A stretch of DNA of 23,036 bases from Pollutimonas bauzanensis_A (GCF_040393045.1 NZ_JBEBUX010000061.1:1-23036); one strand, 5' to 3'; shown: positions 1 to 8,146, counted from the stretch's first letter. Numbers and translations: made by a program. The notes: generated by a model not told the origin, from the sequence alone.

Positions 1-24
1 AGACAACGGCGCGAAAGCACCATG

Positions 25-46
25 ATGCATGCAAAGCCTCATGCAT
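25..46. repeat. Perfect 7-bp inverted repeat downstream of pstB
   Basis: ATGCATG at 25-31 and CATGCAT at 40-46 can pair around an 8-nt loop. No T-run follows on either strand, so it does not look like an intrinsic terminator. It may be a processing or stability hairpin between pstB and the next gene. Nothing else is recognisable in bases 1-75. Confidence 0.4.
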
Positions 47-48
47 AT

Positions 49-82
49 GCCGTAAGCACGTGCACCGAAAATGCGTTAGCCG
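49..82 (-). repeat. Copy A of a ~34-nt gene-end repeat
   Basis: Read on the minus strand this segment contains GCTAACGCATTTT followed by a GTG/TTA/GGC pattern. It matches copy C (8113-8146) at about 27 of 34 aligned positions, and copy B (7797-7830) more weakly. It includes the pstB stop codon, so the repeat begins inside the gene. Function unknown. Confidence 0.55.
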
Positions 83-855
83 AAACGCCCTGTGATGTAG
101 TCTTCGGTTTCCTTACGCGCTGGCTTGACGAATATCTGGTCGGTTTCGCCGTATTCCATCAGTTCGCCCAAATACATATACGCCGTATAGTCCGAGCATC
201 GGGCAGCCTGCTGCATGTTATGCGTAACAATCACCACGGTGTAGTCGGACTTGATCTCGGCGATAAGCTCTTCGATCTTGGCAGTAGAAATGGGGTCCAG
301 TGCCGAGCAAGGCTCGTCCAGCAAAAGCACCTCTGGCTTGATAGCCACGCCGCGCGCGATGCATAAACGTTGCTGCTGGCCGCCCGACAAACTGTTGCCG
401 CTTTGATTAAGCTTGTCCTTGACCTCATTCCAGAGAGCAGCCTTGGACAATGCCCATTCAACGCGCTCGTCCATCTCGCCTTTGCTGAGCCGTTCGAACA
501 AGCGCACGCCAAAAGCAATATTGTCGTAGATGCTCATGGGGAAAGGCGTGGGCTTCTGGAACACCATGCCGACCTTGGCGCGTATCAGCGAGATGTCGGT
601 TTTCGATGACAGTAGATTTTCGCCATCCAGGTTGATTTCACCCTCGGCGCGCTGGCCGGGATACAGTTCAAACATGCGGTTGAAAGTACGCAACAGCGTG
701 GACTTGCCGCAGCCTGAAGGACCAATAAAAGCCGTAACCTTATTTTCTTTGATGGACAAGTTCACGTCTTTGATGGCCTGGTATTTTCCATAATAGAAAT
801 TCAGGTTCTTGACTTCCAGCTTCGTGCGTTCAGTTTGAAAAGAGTTCGGCATCAT
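76..855 (-). CDS. pstB: Phosphate ABC transporter ATP-binding protein PstB
   Basis: This is the ATPase that powers high-affinity phosphate import through PstSCAB at the inner membrane. The 259-residue protein has the usual family length. A Walker A motif (GPSGCGKST, residues 45-53), the ABC signature LSGGQQQ (156-162), Walker B with catalytic Glu (LLLDEP, 177-182) and the H-loop (THN, about 211-213) are all intact. The C-terminal half, with CSDYTAYMYLGEL, is typical of PstB. The first ATG is chosen because GGGA sits 7 nt before it; a second ATG follows at once. It is the last pst gene here, 40 nt after pstA. phoU would be expected next, but the window ends 75 nt later and no start is visible. 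The TAA stop lies inside a copy of the repeat described at 49-82. Confidence 0.97.
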   Translation of the reverse strand: MMPNSFQTERTKLEVKNLNFYYGKYQAIKDVNLSIKENKVTAFIGPSGCGKSTLLRTFNRMFELYPGQRAEGEINLDGENLLSSKTDISLIRAKVGMVFQKPTPFPMSIYDNIAFGVRLFERLSKGEMDERVEWALSKAALWNEVKDKLNQSGNSLSGGQQQRLCIARGVAIKPEVLLLDEPCSALDPISTAKIEELIAEIKSDYTVVIVTHNMQQAARCSDYTAYMYLGELMEYGETDQIFVKPARKETEDYITGRFG

Positions 856-895
856 AATGGATTCCCGGTCGAGAGCACTGCCCTCGATCCACGTT

Positions 896-1756
896 TTATT
901 TACGGAAAAGGCTGCGGGCGGCGATATTAATGCCCAGCACCAGCATGGTAATCAGCACGGCGCCCGCCCATGCCAAGCGATTCCAGTCTTCGAAAGGGCT
1001 GGCCGCATATTGGAAAATGACCACCGGAAGATTGGCAATAGGCGCGTTCATGTTCAGCGACATGAACTGGTTATTCAGTGCGGTAAACAGCAATGGAGCC
1101 GTTTCCCCCGAAATGCGGGCAATGGCAAGCAGTATGCCGGTCATGATTCCCGAGCGAGCGGCCCGATAGCAAATGTTCATGATGATGCGCCATTGCGGGC
1201 AGCCCAACGCAGCGGCCGCTTCACGCAAGCTGTTCGGCACCAGCATCAACATGTTATCGGTTGACCTTACCACTACGGGAATAACCAGTATTCCCAATGT
1301 AAACGCACCGGCCCAGCCAGAATAGTGTCCGACCTGCGCCACGTAGATGGCATAAATGAACAAGCCAATGATGATGGACGGCGCCGACAACAAGACATCG
1401 TTCAGGAAGCGTGTGGCTGGCGCCAGCCAGCCGCGCTGGCCGTATTCGGCCAGGTAGGTTCCTGCCAGTATCCCAATCGGCGTGCCAATAATCGTGCCGA
1501 CAGCAGCCATCATGACACTGCCCAGGATCGCGTTGAGCAAACCGCCATCCGCTCCCGGCGGCGGAGTGCTTTCTGTCAGCAAGGTCAACGACAGCGCTGA
1601 ACCGCCTTTGACGAACAAGGTCAGAATAATCCAGCACAGCCAGAACAGGCCAAACACAACGGTCGCCCCGGACAGACCCAGCAGCAGCTTGTTGAAGCGC
1701 TGTCGCTTTTTATAAACCGGATTATCCAAATTAACGATGGAATCGGAAGTAAACAT
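896..1756 (-). CDS. pstA: Phosphate ABC transporter permease PstA
   Basis: PstA is one of the two membrane subunits of the PstSCAB phosphate importer and pairs with PstC to form the translocation path. The 286-residue protein has about six hydrophobic helices; the first follows a basic N-terminus (PVYKKRQRFNK). It carries the binding-protein-dependent permease EAA loop (EAAAALGCPQWRIIM, roughly residues 178-192), followed by the PstA-typical ARISGETAPLL segment. It lies 15 nt after pstC and 40 nt before pstB, consistent with one transcript. The Shine-Dalgarno sequence is weak, which suggests translational coupling to pstC. Nothing looks damaged. Confidence 0.96.
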   Translation of the reverse strand: MFTSDSIVNLDNPVYKKRQRFNKLLLGLSGATVVFGLFWLCWIILTLFVKGGSALSLTLLTESTPPPGADGGLLNAILGSVMMAAVGTIIGTPIGILAGTYLAEYGQRGWLAPATRFLNDVLLSAPSIIIGLFIYAIYVAQVGHYSGWAGAFTLGILVIPVVVRSTDNMLMLVPNSLREAAAALGCPQWRIIMNICYRAARSGIMTGILLAIARISGETAPLLFTALNNQFMSLNMNAPIANLPVVIFQYAASPFEDWNRLAWAGAVLITMLVLGINIAARSLFRK

Positions 1757-1771
1757 GGTTATGGCCCGGAA

Positions 1772-2710
1772 TTAGTGCGACGTTCCTTCGCCTTTGGTCA
1801 AGCGAAGAAGCAGGAGTTTCGAGAAAGCCAACACAACAGTCGTAATCAGGAAAAGAATAAGCCCAAGCTCTAGCAGTGCCGCTTTCTGCATGCCCCCTGC
1901 CTCATTGAATTCGTTGGCTAACGCCGAGGCAATGGAGTTCGAGGGAGAGAAAATCGAAGACGGCAGGTTAAAGGCATTGCCTATGACAAAAGTGACCGCC
2001 ATGGTTTCACCCAGCGCGCGGCCCAATCCCAGCATGATGCCGCCAATGACACCGCTTTTCGTATAAGGCAGGACAATTTTCCAGACCACTTCCCACGTAG
2101 TGCTGCCCAGTCCGTAGGCCGACTCTTTAAGCATCGGCGGCACAAGCTCAAAGACGTCCCGCATTACCGCCGTAATGAAAGGGATAACCATGATCGACAG
2201 TATCAGGCCGGCCGTGAATACGCCGATACCGAAAGGCGGTCCGGCAAAGACCTCGCCAAGTATCGGTACGCCCTCGAAGGTATCGATAATATGCGGCTGT
2301 ATATATTGCTGGAACAAGGGCACAAATACGAACAGGCCCCACATCCCGTAAATGATAGAAGGAATGGCGGCCAGCATTTCAATGGCTGTGCCCAGCGGCC
2401 GGCGTAGCCAAGTGGGCGAGAGCTCGGTCAGGAACATGGCGATGCCAAAGGATACGGGCACAGCAATGACAAGCGCGATCGCCGATGTAAGTAAAGTGCC
2501 GGCAATAGGCACCATGGCGCCGTATATGTTCTGGACGGGATCCCAATTGTTGGTCCACAAAAAGGCGATTCCGTTCTCGGCAATGGATTCGCGGCTGCCG
2601 TAGATCAGCGACACCATAATGGCTGCAAGCAGCATAAAAACAAAAAACGCAAAAGCGCGCGTCAAGTTTTTGAACACAACATCCATGAGCGCATTCTGAT
2701 TATTTTTCAT
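1772..2710 (-). CDS. pstC: Phosphate ABC transporter permease PstC
   Basis: PstC is the second membrane subunit of the high-affinity phosphate importer. The 312-residue protein starts with a short polar segment and then a strong hydrophobic helix. It has the PstC-typical FLWTNNWDPVQNIYG segment after the first helix and an EAA-type loop (LKESAYGLGSTTWEVV) near residues 194-209, followed by GRALGETMAV. The start used has no good Shine-Dalgarno sequence nearby, and the in-frame Met9 is not better served, so the longer form is kept with slight doubt. It is separated from pstS by a 169-nt gap holding a strong hairpin, the usual arrangement for lower permease than binding-protein output. Confidence 0.95.
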   Translation of the reverse strand: MKNNQNALMDVVFKNLTRAFAFFVFMLLAAIMVSLIYGSRESIAENGIAFLWTNNWDPVQNIYGAMVPIAGTLLTSAIALVIAVPVSFGIAMFLTELSPTWLRRPLGTAIEMLAAIPSIIYGMWGLFVFVPLFQQYIQPHIIDTFEGVPILGEVFAGPPFGIGVFTAGLILSIMVIPFITAVMRDVFELVPPMLKESAYGLGSTTWEVVWKIVLPYTKSGVIGGIMLGLGRALGETMAVTFVIGNAFNLPSSIFSPSNSIASALANEFNEAGGMQKAALLELGLILFLITTVVLAFSKLLLLRLTKGEGTSH

Positions 2711-2807
2711 GTCGGTATTTTTGCGTTTCTAGGGAAGGCCGTTAATGTAAACACATGCACAACAAGATTAATTTGAGCCAAAGCGAAATACCTTGATTAT
2801 TAAGCAG

Positions 2808-2841
2808 CAAAGACGGCGCTATCTGCACAGCGCCGTCTTTG
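2808..2841 (-). terminator. Strong hairpin between pstS and pstC (partial terminator or mRNA stabiliser)
   Basis: A perfect 13-bp stem pairs 2808-2820 with 2829-2841 around an 8-nt loop. The following T-run on the minus strand is short (CTTTGCTGC), so complete termination is unlikely. It lies 38 nt after the pstS stop. I read it as an attenuator or 3'-end stabiliser giving more PstS than PstCAB. The rest of the 169-nt gap shows no clear promoter or Pho box. Confidence 0.8.
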
Positions 2842-2879
2842 TCAGGCTTATTGAAAGGTCAATTGCCCGATTTTACCCA

Positions 2880-3923
2880 TTACTTCCAAACTGCGGTGCC
2901 GTCGGCTGCCTTGATGTCATTCTTCCAGGCATCAGCAATCTGAGCAGTTACGCTAGCAGGCATAGGCACGTAATCGAGTTCCTCGGCCAGCTTGCCACCC
3001 TTTTTGAAAGCCCAGTCAAAGAAAGCAAGGGTTTCCTTAGCGTTCTCTGGCTTGTCTTGCTTTTTATGCACCAGGATGAAGCTGGCCGAAGTGACAGGCC
3101 ACGATTCAGCACCGGGTTCTTCAGTAAGCACTACACCCATGCCAGGAGCACTTTTCCAGTCGGCGTTGGCAGCAGCAGCCGCGAATGCGGACTGCGTTGG
3201 CTGTACAAACTTGCCGTCTTTGTTCTGAAGCTGCGTCCAGGCGAGGTTATTTTGCTTGGCATAAGCGTACTCGACATAGCCGATCGAGTTCTTGAGCTGG
3301 CGCACATACGCTGCCACGCCTTCGTTACCCTTGCCGCCCTGCCCTGTAGGCCATTTTACAGCCTTGCCTTCACCAACCTGCTCTTTCCAGGCGGGAGAAA
3401 CTTTGGACAAGTAGTTGGTCCAGCCAAAAGTCGTGCCCGAGCCATCGGAACGGTGTACGACAATAATGGATGCGCTAGGCAATTTGACTTCAGGATTCAA
3501 GGCCTTGATCGCGGCGTCATCCCATTTTGTCACTTTACCAAGAAAAATATCGGCAATGATGGGACCTGTCAGCTTCAATTCGCCGGGCTTGATGCCTTCG
3601 ACGTTAATCACAGGCACCGTGCCGCCGATAATGGCCGGAAACTGCAACAAGCCATTTTTTTCCAGAGCATCTGGCTTCATGGGATCATCGGACGCACCGA
3701 AATCAACCGTTTTGGCAATAATCTGTTGCTGACCGCCACCAGAACCGATGGACTGATAGTTGATACGGTTGCCCGTTTCCTGCTGGTATTGAGCAGCCCA
3801 TTTAGCATAAATAGGAAAAGGGAACGAAGCCCCTGCGCCAGTGATATCGGCAGCTTGAGCCGTTAACGCGGTGGCAGCAAAAGCAAAGCCAACCGAAATC
3901 TGTAAAAAAGCACGTTTGAACAT
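2880..3923 (-). CDS. pstS: Periplasmic phosphate-binding protein PstS
   Basis: PstS captures inorganic phosphate in the periplasm and delivers it to PstCA. The 347-residue precursor starts with a signal peptide (basic MFKR, hydrophobic core, cleavage expected after Ala24 in TAQA|ADIT). The mature protein begins with the diagnostic GAGASFPFPIY (30-39). It then has SGGGQQQ (61-67), GASDDPM (76-82) and HRSDGSGTT (157-165), segments that form the phosphate site in this family. There is no lipobox Cys, so it is soluble, as expected in Proteobacteria. The start is supported by AGAGGA about 7 nt upstream. A Pho box promoter lies directly upstream and ppk is the next gene upstream on the same strand. 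Confidence 0.97.
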   Translation of the reverse strand: MFKRAFLQISVGFAFAATALTAQAADITGAGASFPFPIYAKWAAQYQQETGNRINYQSIGSGGGQQQIIAKTVDFGASDDPMKPDALEKNGLLQFPAIIGGTVPVINVEGIKPGELKLTGPIIADIFLGKVTKWDDAAIKALNPEVKLPSASIIVVHRSDGSGTTFGWTNYLSKVSPAWKEQVGEGKAVKWPTGQGGKGNEGVAAYVRQLKNSIGYVEYAYAKQNNLAWTQLQNKDGKFVQPTQSAFAAAAANADWKSAPGMGVVLTEEPGAESWPVTSASFILVHKKQDKPENAKETLAFFDWAFKKGGKLAEELDYVPMPASVTAQIADAWKNDIKAADGTAVWK

Positions 3924-3979
3924 CGAGGAATCCTCTTGGCCTAATTCAAGTTAAGACAGGCTAAGCCTGCACAACCGCT

Positions 3980-4013
3980 ATATTAAGCACGCAATATGAC
4001 ATGTTCGTGACAA
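3980..4013 (-). promoter_or_regulatory. Pho box and -10 of the pstS promoter
   Basis: On the minus strand TTGTCACGAACATGTCAT (4013-3996) is two TGTCA half-sites exactly 11 nt apart, matching the PhoB consensus of direct repeats (CTGTCAT-N4-CTGTCA). Ten bp further on is TAATAT (3985-3980), the spacing typical of PhoB-activated promoters, where the Pho box replaces the -35. The leader to the pstS start is about 50 nt and contains the dyad CAGGCTAAGCCTG (3957-3969). The Shine-Dalgarno sequence sits in a small palindrome (3925-3935). Confidence 0.85.
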
Positions 4014-4025
4014 TAGCGAAATTAA

Positions 4026-6098
4026 TTATGTACCTAGCTGCTGCATAAGCTGATGATGCAGATTGAACGGCTTGCCCCGGCCTTTTACTTTCACATAGCC
4101 GCCATCGGGCAAACCCCGCCAGGCCAATTGGTTATCGCGCAAGGCATATGTAAAGGCCTCGGTGATAACCCGCTTTTTAAGCGCCTTGTCCAGAATGGGG
4201 AAACTGGTCTCGACTCGGCGGAAAAAGTTGCGGTCCATCCAGTCGGCCGATGATAAATACACATTTTCGGCCCCATCGTTGAAAAAGTAGAACACGCGAG
4301 AATGTTCCAGGAACTGGCCAATGATGGACCGCACCCGTATATTTTCCGACAGACCAGCTACGCCGGGCCGCAAGGCACAGGCGCCACGCACGATAAGGTC
4401 GATTTTCACCCCCGCCTGACTTGCCCTGTACAACGCTTCGATAACAATAGGTTCCTGCAGGGAATTCATTTTGGCCATGATACGGGCCTTTTTGCCGGCT
4501 TTGGCATTGATCGCTTCGTTGCGAATAAGCGCCAGCATGGTTTCATGCATGGTGAACGGCGACTGCAACAGCAGCTTGAGGGGCCGGCGAGCGCCAAGAC
4601 CAGTCAACAACGAGAACACCTTGTCCATGTCTTCGCATAGTTTCTGGTCGGCGGTGAGTAGGCCGAAGTCGGTATAAAGCCTGGCTGTGCGCGGGTGATA
4701 GTTGCCGGTGCCCAAGTGCCCGTAGCGCCGGATATGCCCCTTTTCGCGGCGCAACACCAAAGCCATTTTGGCGTGCGTCTTGTGGCCCACTACCCCATAA
4801 CTGACATGCGCGCCGACTTCTTCCAGCTTGGCGGCCCAGTTGATGTTGGTTTGCTCGTCAAAGCGCGCCATGAGCTCTACCACCACGGTCACTTCCTTGC
4901 CAGCCTTGGCCGCAGCCACGAGCAGCGCCATAAGCTCGGAGTCCTCGCCAGTACGGTAGATGGTTTGCTTGATGGCAACGACGGTGGGGTCTAGCGCCGC
5001 CGCCGTCAGAAAGTTCAGCACGGGCTGAAATGACTGATAAGGATGGTGCAGTAAATGGTCTTTCTTGGCGATTGCCTCGAATAGCTCGTCGGGTTTGTCC
5101 AGGACCATATCAAAAGGCGCCGGTATCTTGGGCCGATGATCGGGGAACAAAAGCTCGGGGCGTTTGACCAAATTGCACAATTGCATCAAGCGCGACAAGT
5201 TGACCGGCCCACTGACACGATAGGTGTCCCTGGGCTCGAGGTGAAACTCCTTTTGCAGGAAAATAGCGAGAGCCGGAGGCATGACGTGATCGATTTCCAG
5301 TCGTACAGCCGCGCCAAAATTGCGTTGAGACAACTCGCCTTGCAAAGCCTGCCGCAGATTGGTGATTTCTTCCTCATCAACAAACAGATCACTGTTTCGA
5401 GTCACCCGCCACTGATAACACCCCTTGACCTCCAGGCCAGGAAAGAGCTCGCCGACAAATGCGCTGATCAGGGCTGTCAGGAGTATGTAGCCATGAGGGA
5501 TGCCCGATACCTCGGGCGGCACCTTGATGACACGTGGCAGCGCCCTAGGCGCTTGCACGATGGCAATCGATGCGCTCCGGCCAAACGCATCCTGCCCGTG
5601 CAAAGAGACAATAAAATTGAGACTTTTATTGAATACCCGGGGAAACGGATGCGCCGGGTCGAGCCCGATAGGCGTCAACATGGGCATGACTTCGCGCTCG
5701 AAGCCAGCGTGAGCCCAGGCCCGCAGCTCGTCACTCCACTTGGAAGGCTCCAGCAGCGCTATCCCTTCGGCCCTTAGCTTGGGCAATACATCGTGGGTAA
5801 GTAAACTATTTTGCTTGCTGATTAGATCGTGGGCAGCTACCTGCACCAGTTCGAAAGCCTCGTCCGGTGTGTAGCCGTCGGCCCCCACCAGGCTGGGATT
5901 TTGGCGTTGCTGCTCCTTCAGGCTGGATATGCGGATTTCAAAAAACTCGTCCAGGTTCGAACTGACAATGCATAAGTAACGCAGGCGTTCAAGTAGCGGC
6001 GTATCGCGGCTCTCGGCCATGGCCAGCACCCGCTCATTGAATTTGAGCAGGGACAACTCGCGGTTCAGCAAAGTGGGATCGGACGGCAAAGCATGCAT
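4026..6098 (-). CDS. ppk: Polyphosphate kinase PPK1
   Basis: PPK1 polymerises the gamma-phosphate of ATP into polyphosphate, reversibly, through a phosphohistidine intermediate. The 690-residue protein is the expected length. It has the N-terminal domain start (LLNRELSLLKFNERVL, 10-25), SSNLDEFFEIR (46-56), the phosphohistidine motif VGHKTHAKM with His442 and the following RYGHLGTGNYH (458-468). The second active-site segment is LEHSRVFYF with His599, followed by SSADWMDRNFFRRVE (616-630). No key residue is missing. The Shine-Dalgarno sequence is weak (only TAGG about 6 nt upstream). A Pho box promoter precedes it, ppx diverges on the other side, and pstS follows after 102 nt with its own Pho box, so some read-through from ppk into pst is possible. 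Confidence 0.97.
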   Translation of the reverse strand: MHALPSDPTLLNRELSLLKFNERVLAMAESRDTPLLERLRYLCIVSSNLDEFFEIRISSLKEQQRQNPSLVGADGYTPDEAFELVQVAAHDLISKQNSLLTHDVLPKLRAEGIALLEPSKWSDELRAWAHAGFEREVMPMLTPIGLDPAHPFPRVFNKSLNFIVSLHGQDAFGRSASIAIVQAPRALPRVIKVPPEVSGIPHGYILLTALISAFVGELFPGLEVKGCYQWRVTRNSDLFVDEEEITNLRQALQGELSQRNFGAAVRLEIDHVMPPALAIFLQKEFHLEPRDTYRVSGPVNLSRLMQLCNLVKRPELLFPDHRPKIPAPFDMVLDKPDELFEAIAKKDHLLHHPYQSFQPVLNFLTAAALDPTVVAIKQTIYRTGEDSELMALLVAAAKAGKEVTVVVELMARFDEQTNINWAAKLEEVGAHVSYGVVGHKTHAKMALVLRREKGHIRRYGHLGTGNYHPRTARLYTDFGLLTADQKLCEDMDKVFSLLTGLGARRPLKLLLQSPFTMHETMLALIRNEAINAKAGKKARIMAKMNSLQEPIVIEALYRASQAGVKIDLIVRGACALRPGVAGLSENIRVRSIIGQFLEHSRVFYFFNDGAENVYLSSADWMDRNFFRRVETSFPILDKALKKRVITEAFTYALRDNQLAWRGLPDGGYVKVKGRGKPFNLHHQLMQQLGT

Positions 6099-6127
6099 AA
6101 AGGGCCTAGGCGGGAATGTGACGCAAA

Positions 6128-6161
6128 CTTATAAGTCATTTTCTTTACAGTTTAATGACAG
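6128..6161 (-). promoter_or_regulatory. Pho box and -10 of the ppk promoter
   Basis: On the minus strand CTGTCATTAAACTGTAAA (6161-6144) matches the PhoB direct-repeat consensus: CTGTCAT, four AT-rich bases, then CTGTAAA in place of CTGTCAY. TATAAG (6133-6128) follows after exactly 10 bp. The predicted transcript would start about 20-25 nt before the ppk ATG. The architecture is the same as before pstS, so ppk and pst should both belong to the Pho regulon. Confidence 0.85.
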
Positions 6162-6212
6162 TCTAAAAGATTGCCCGAAATCTGCCCACAAGTATCAAAA
6201 AAAGCCAAAACA

Positions 6213-6237
6213 TTTGCGACATTGGCGAATTCGCAAA
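6213..6237. repeat. Inverted repeat in the ppk-ppx intergenic region
   Basis: TTTGCGA (6213-6219) and TCGCAAA (6231-6237) form a 7-bp inverted repeat; the 10-bp palindrome GCGAATTCGC (6225-6234) overlaps its right arm. It lies just upstream of the ppx -10 and overlaps the -35 zone, so it could be an operator. No regulator can be named. Confidence 0.4.
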
Positions 6238-6257
6238 CCCTGGCTGCCCACGATCCT

Positions 6258-6263
6258 TATAAT
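6258..6263 (+). promoter_or_regulatory. -10 element of a ppx promoter
   Basis: A perfect TATAAT lies 32 nt before the ppx ATG. The -35 position at 17-bp spacing (AAACCC) is poor, so an activator or a weak constitutive promoter is possible. No Pho box points towards ppx. Confidence 0.5.
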
Positions 6264-6295
6264 CGCAAGGTATCCACCAAAAGAATCTCTGCATA

Positions 6296-7786
6296 ATGGA
6301 CTATTTACTTGCCGCCGTCGATCTCGGCTCCAACAGTTTCCGGCTATCGATCGGACGAGTCGTACAACAAGACGGCATTGCGCAAATTTACGCCATCGAC
6401 AGGCTCAAAGAGTCGGTAAGGCTGGCAGCAGGCCTTAACGATGAAAAAATCATCAACGAAGAGGCCATTCTTCGGGCGATCACTGTCTTGAAGCGCTTTG
6501 GCGAACGGCTCAATGGCTTTCATCCCAACCGGGTGCGCGCGGTGGCCACAAATACCTTTCGCATTGCACGAAATGTGGCTGAAATCCTTCCTCGCGCCGA
6601 AGAAGCGCTAGGCTTTCCCATCGAAGTCATTGCCGGCCAGGAAGAAGCCCGATTGATCTTTTCGGGAATTACCAACGAACTGCCGCCATCCACTAACCGC
6701 AGGTTAATGATAGACATCGGCGGCGGCTCTACTGAAGTCATTATTGGCAAGGGTTTTCAACCCTTGCATCTATCTTCCTTATACATGGGCTGCGTCAGCT
6801 ATACGCGTCAGTTCTTCCCTGATGGCCGCATTACCGAATCACGTATGCAACAGGCGCAGCTTGCGGCCCGACGCGAACTGGAAGGCATTTCCAGGCAATA
6901 CCGGAAAACCGGGTGGCACGAAGCTTATGGCTCGTCCGGTACAGCCAAAGGAATACTGGCAGTCCTTACCGAAAACGGTATGTCGAAAAAAGGCATTACC
7001 CTGGACGGCATGGAAAAACTGAAAGCCAAGCTCATTAAAGACGGCAAAGTCGTCATGAACGAACTGCCCGGCCTCAAGCACGACCGTTCACTGGTTCTGG
7101 CCGGCGGCCTCGCCATTATGATGGGGGCTTTTCAGGAATTGAACATAAAAGTAATGCTGCCCGGCGAAGGCGCTTTGCGAGTCGGTGTGTTATACGACCT
7201 GCTAGGCCGGGACTCCGAGCATGACAAGCGCAATGAAACGGTACGCCAGTTCATCAAACGCTATCACGTCGATACACGGCAATCCGCAAGGGTAAAGCGC
7301 GTTGCGCTGGATTTTTTCGCGCAATTGCAATTGCAAGACTCCCCTGAAAAGCAAGAGCTGGAACGCACCCTGGGATGGGCAGCCGATCTGCACGAAATAG
7401 GCATCAGTATCGCCCATGCCGACTACCATAAGCACAGCGCCTACATTCTTGAGCACGCCGATATGCCGGGGTTCTCGAACGACGACCAAGCCTTGCTCGC
7501 CTTATTTACCCTGGGCCACCACGGCAAAATCGGCAAGCTCCAGGTCTTGGAACCCACCCGTGCCAAATGGCTGACTCTGCTATGCCTTCGACTCGCCGTA
7601 TTATTGTCACGCCGCCGGGACGATCCCGACTCTCTTCCGATCACCGTCGTAGCCAACGGCAAAAGCATTCAACTCACGGCAGACAAGTCCTGGCTACAAG
7701 CCCACCCCCTGACCGAATATTCGCTGCAGGCGGAAAAACACGAGTGGAACAAAGCTGGGTTTGAACTGGAGTTAATCGAAATATAA
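6296..7786 (+). CDS. ppx: Exopolyphosphatase (Ppx/GppA family)
   Basis: This enzyme removes terminal phosphates from polyphosphate; family members may also hydrolyse pppGpp. The 496-residue protein has the ASKHA-type first phosphate motif VDLGSNSFRL (8-17), the catalytic Glu segment AGQEEARLIFSG (113-124), and the second motif DIGGGSTEV (140-148). The C-terminal half has an HD-like region (WAADLHEIGISIAHADYH), as in the long Ppx/GppA proteins. Divergence from ppk, with 197 nt between starts, supports exopolyphosphatase over GppA. The start is the ATG beginning MDYLLAAVDLG, with only a weak AGAA upstream. The pair ppk/ppx opposes synthesis and breakdown of the same polymer, but only ppk shows a Pho box. 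Confidence 0.93.
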   Translation: MDYLLAAVDLGSNSFRLSIGRVVQQDGIAQIYAIDRLKESVRLAAGLNDEKIINEEAILRAITVLKRFGERLNGFHPNRVRAVATNTFRIARNVAEILPRAEEALGFPIEVIAGQEEARLIFSGITNELPPSTNRRLMIDIGGGSTEVIIGKGFQPLHLSSLYMGCVSYTRQFFPDGRITESRMQQAQLAARRELEGISRQYRKTGWHEAYGSSGTAKGILAVLTENGMSKKGITLDGMEKLKAKLIKDGKVVMNELPGLKHDRSLVLAGGLAIMMGAFQELNIKVMLPGEGALRVGVLYDLLGRDSEHDKRNETVRQFIKRYHVDTRQSARVKRVALDFFAQLQLQDSPEKQELERTLGWAADLHEIGISIAHADYHKHSAYILEHADMPGFSNDDQALLALFTLGHHGKIGKLQVLEPTRAKWLTLLCLRLAVLLSRRRDDPDSLPITVVANGKSIQLTADKSWLQAHPLTEYSLQAEKHEWNKAGFELELIEI

Positions 7787-7796
7787 GCGGGTGCCA

Positions 7797-7830
7797 ACGC
7801 TAGCGCATTTTTGGCCGAGGTGTTTACAGG
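7797..7830 (+). repeat. Copy B of the ~34-nt gene-end repeat
   Basis: This copy starts 10 nt after the ppx stop and contains GCTAGCGCATTTTT (7799-7812), then GAGGTGTTTA. The 14-nt core is identical, in inverted orientation, to 8132-8145. Upstream GGTGCC is also shared with copy C. Confidence 0.65.
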
Positions 7831-8112
7831 ATCGGGGCAGCGCAAGCGCCAATAGTTCGAAGCCATGGAAGTCGAGTCTGCATTGGCGCCAAGATCTCGG
7901 TCGACTAAAGCATTTTTCGTTCTTAAGAAAAGGCGGGTGTGCCGGGGGATGTCGTCGGCCGCTGTCTGACCGCAGCGCAGCGAAGGGAGTTCGGCCGACG
8001 CCCGGGTTGACGAGGCAGACGCGGATACAAGCACGCCGTGCCGGACTGCCCTCACCCACCCCGGACAACGTCACCAGAGCCGGGCGACGTCACTTAAGCG
8101 CCCATGACGCGC

Positions 8113-8146
8113 GCCATAAACACCTGAACTAAAAATGCGCTAGCCG
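8113..8146 (-). repeat. Copy C of the ~34-nt gene-end repeat
   Basis: On the minus strand this copy contains GCTAGCGCATTTTT, then TTCAGGTGTTTATGGC. It lies directly after the olsB-type gene and overlaps its terminator-like hairpin. It faces copy B, 282 nt away. Confidence 0.65.

Noticed and set aside
25..46. Inverted repeat after pstB as an intrinsic terminator
   Set aside because: No T-run follows the stem on either strand, and phoU is usually cotranscribed after pstB.
2793..3866. Long plus-strand open frame of 357 codons
   Set aside because: It lies opposite pstS, whose signal peptide and binding motifs are clear. The frame has no Shine-Dalgarno sequence or recognisable domain and is a codon-bias shadow.
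7772..8074. Short minus-strand frames of 100-128 codons between ppx and the olsB-type gene
   Set aside because: They run through inverted repeats and into the ppx 3' end, have no Shine-Dalgarno sequence, and their translations show no domain.
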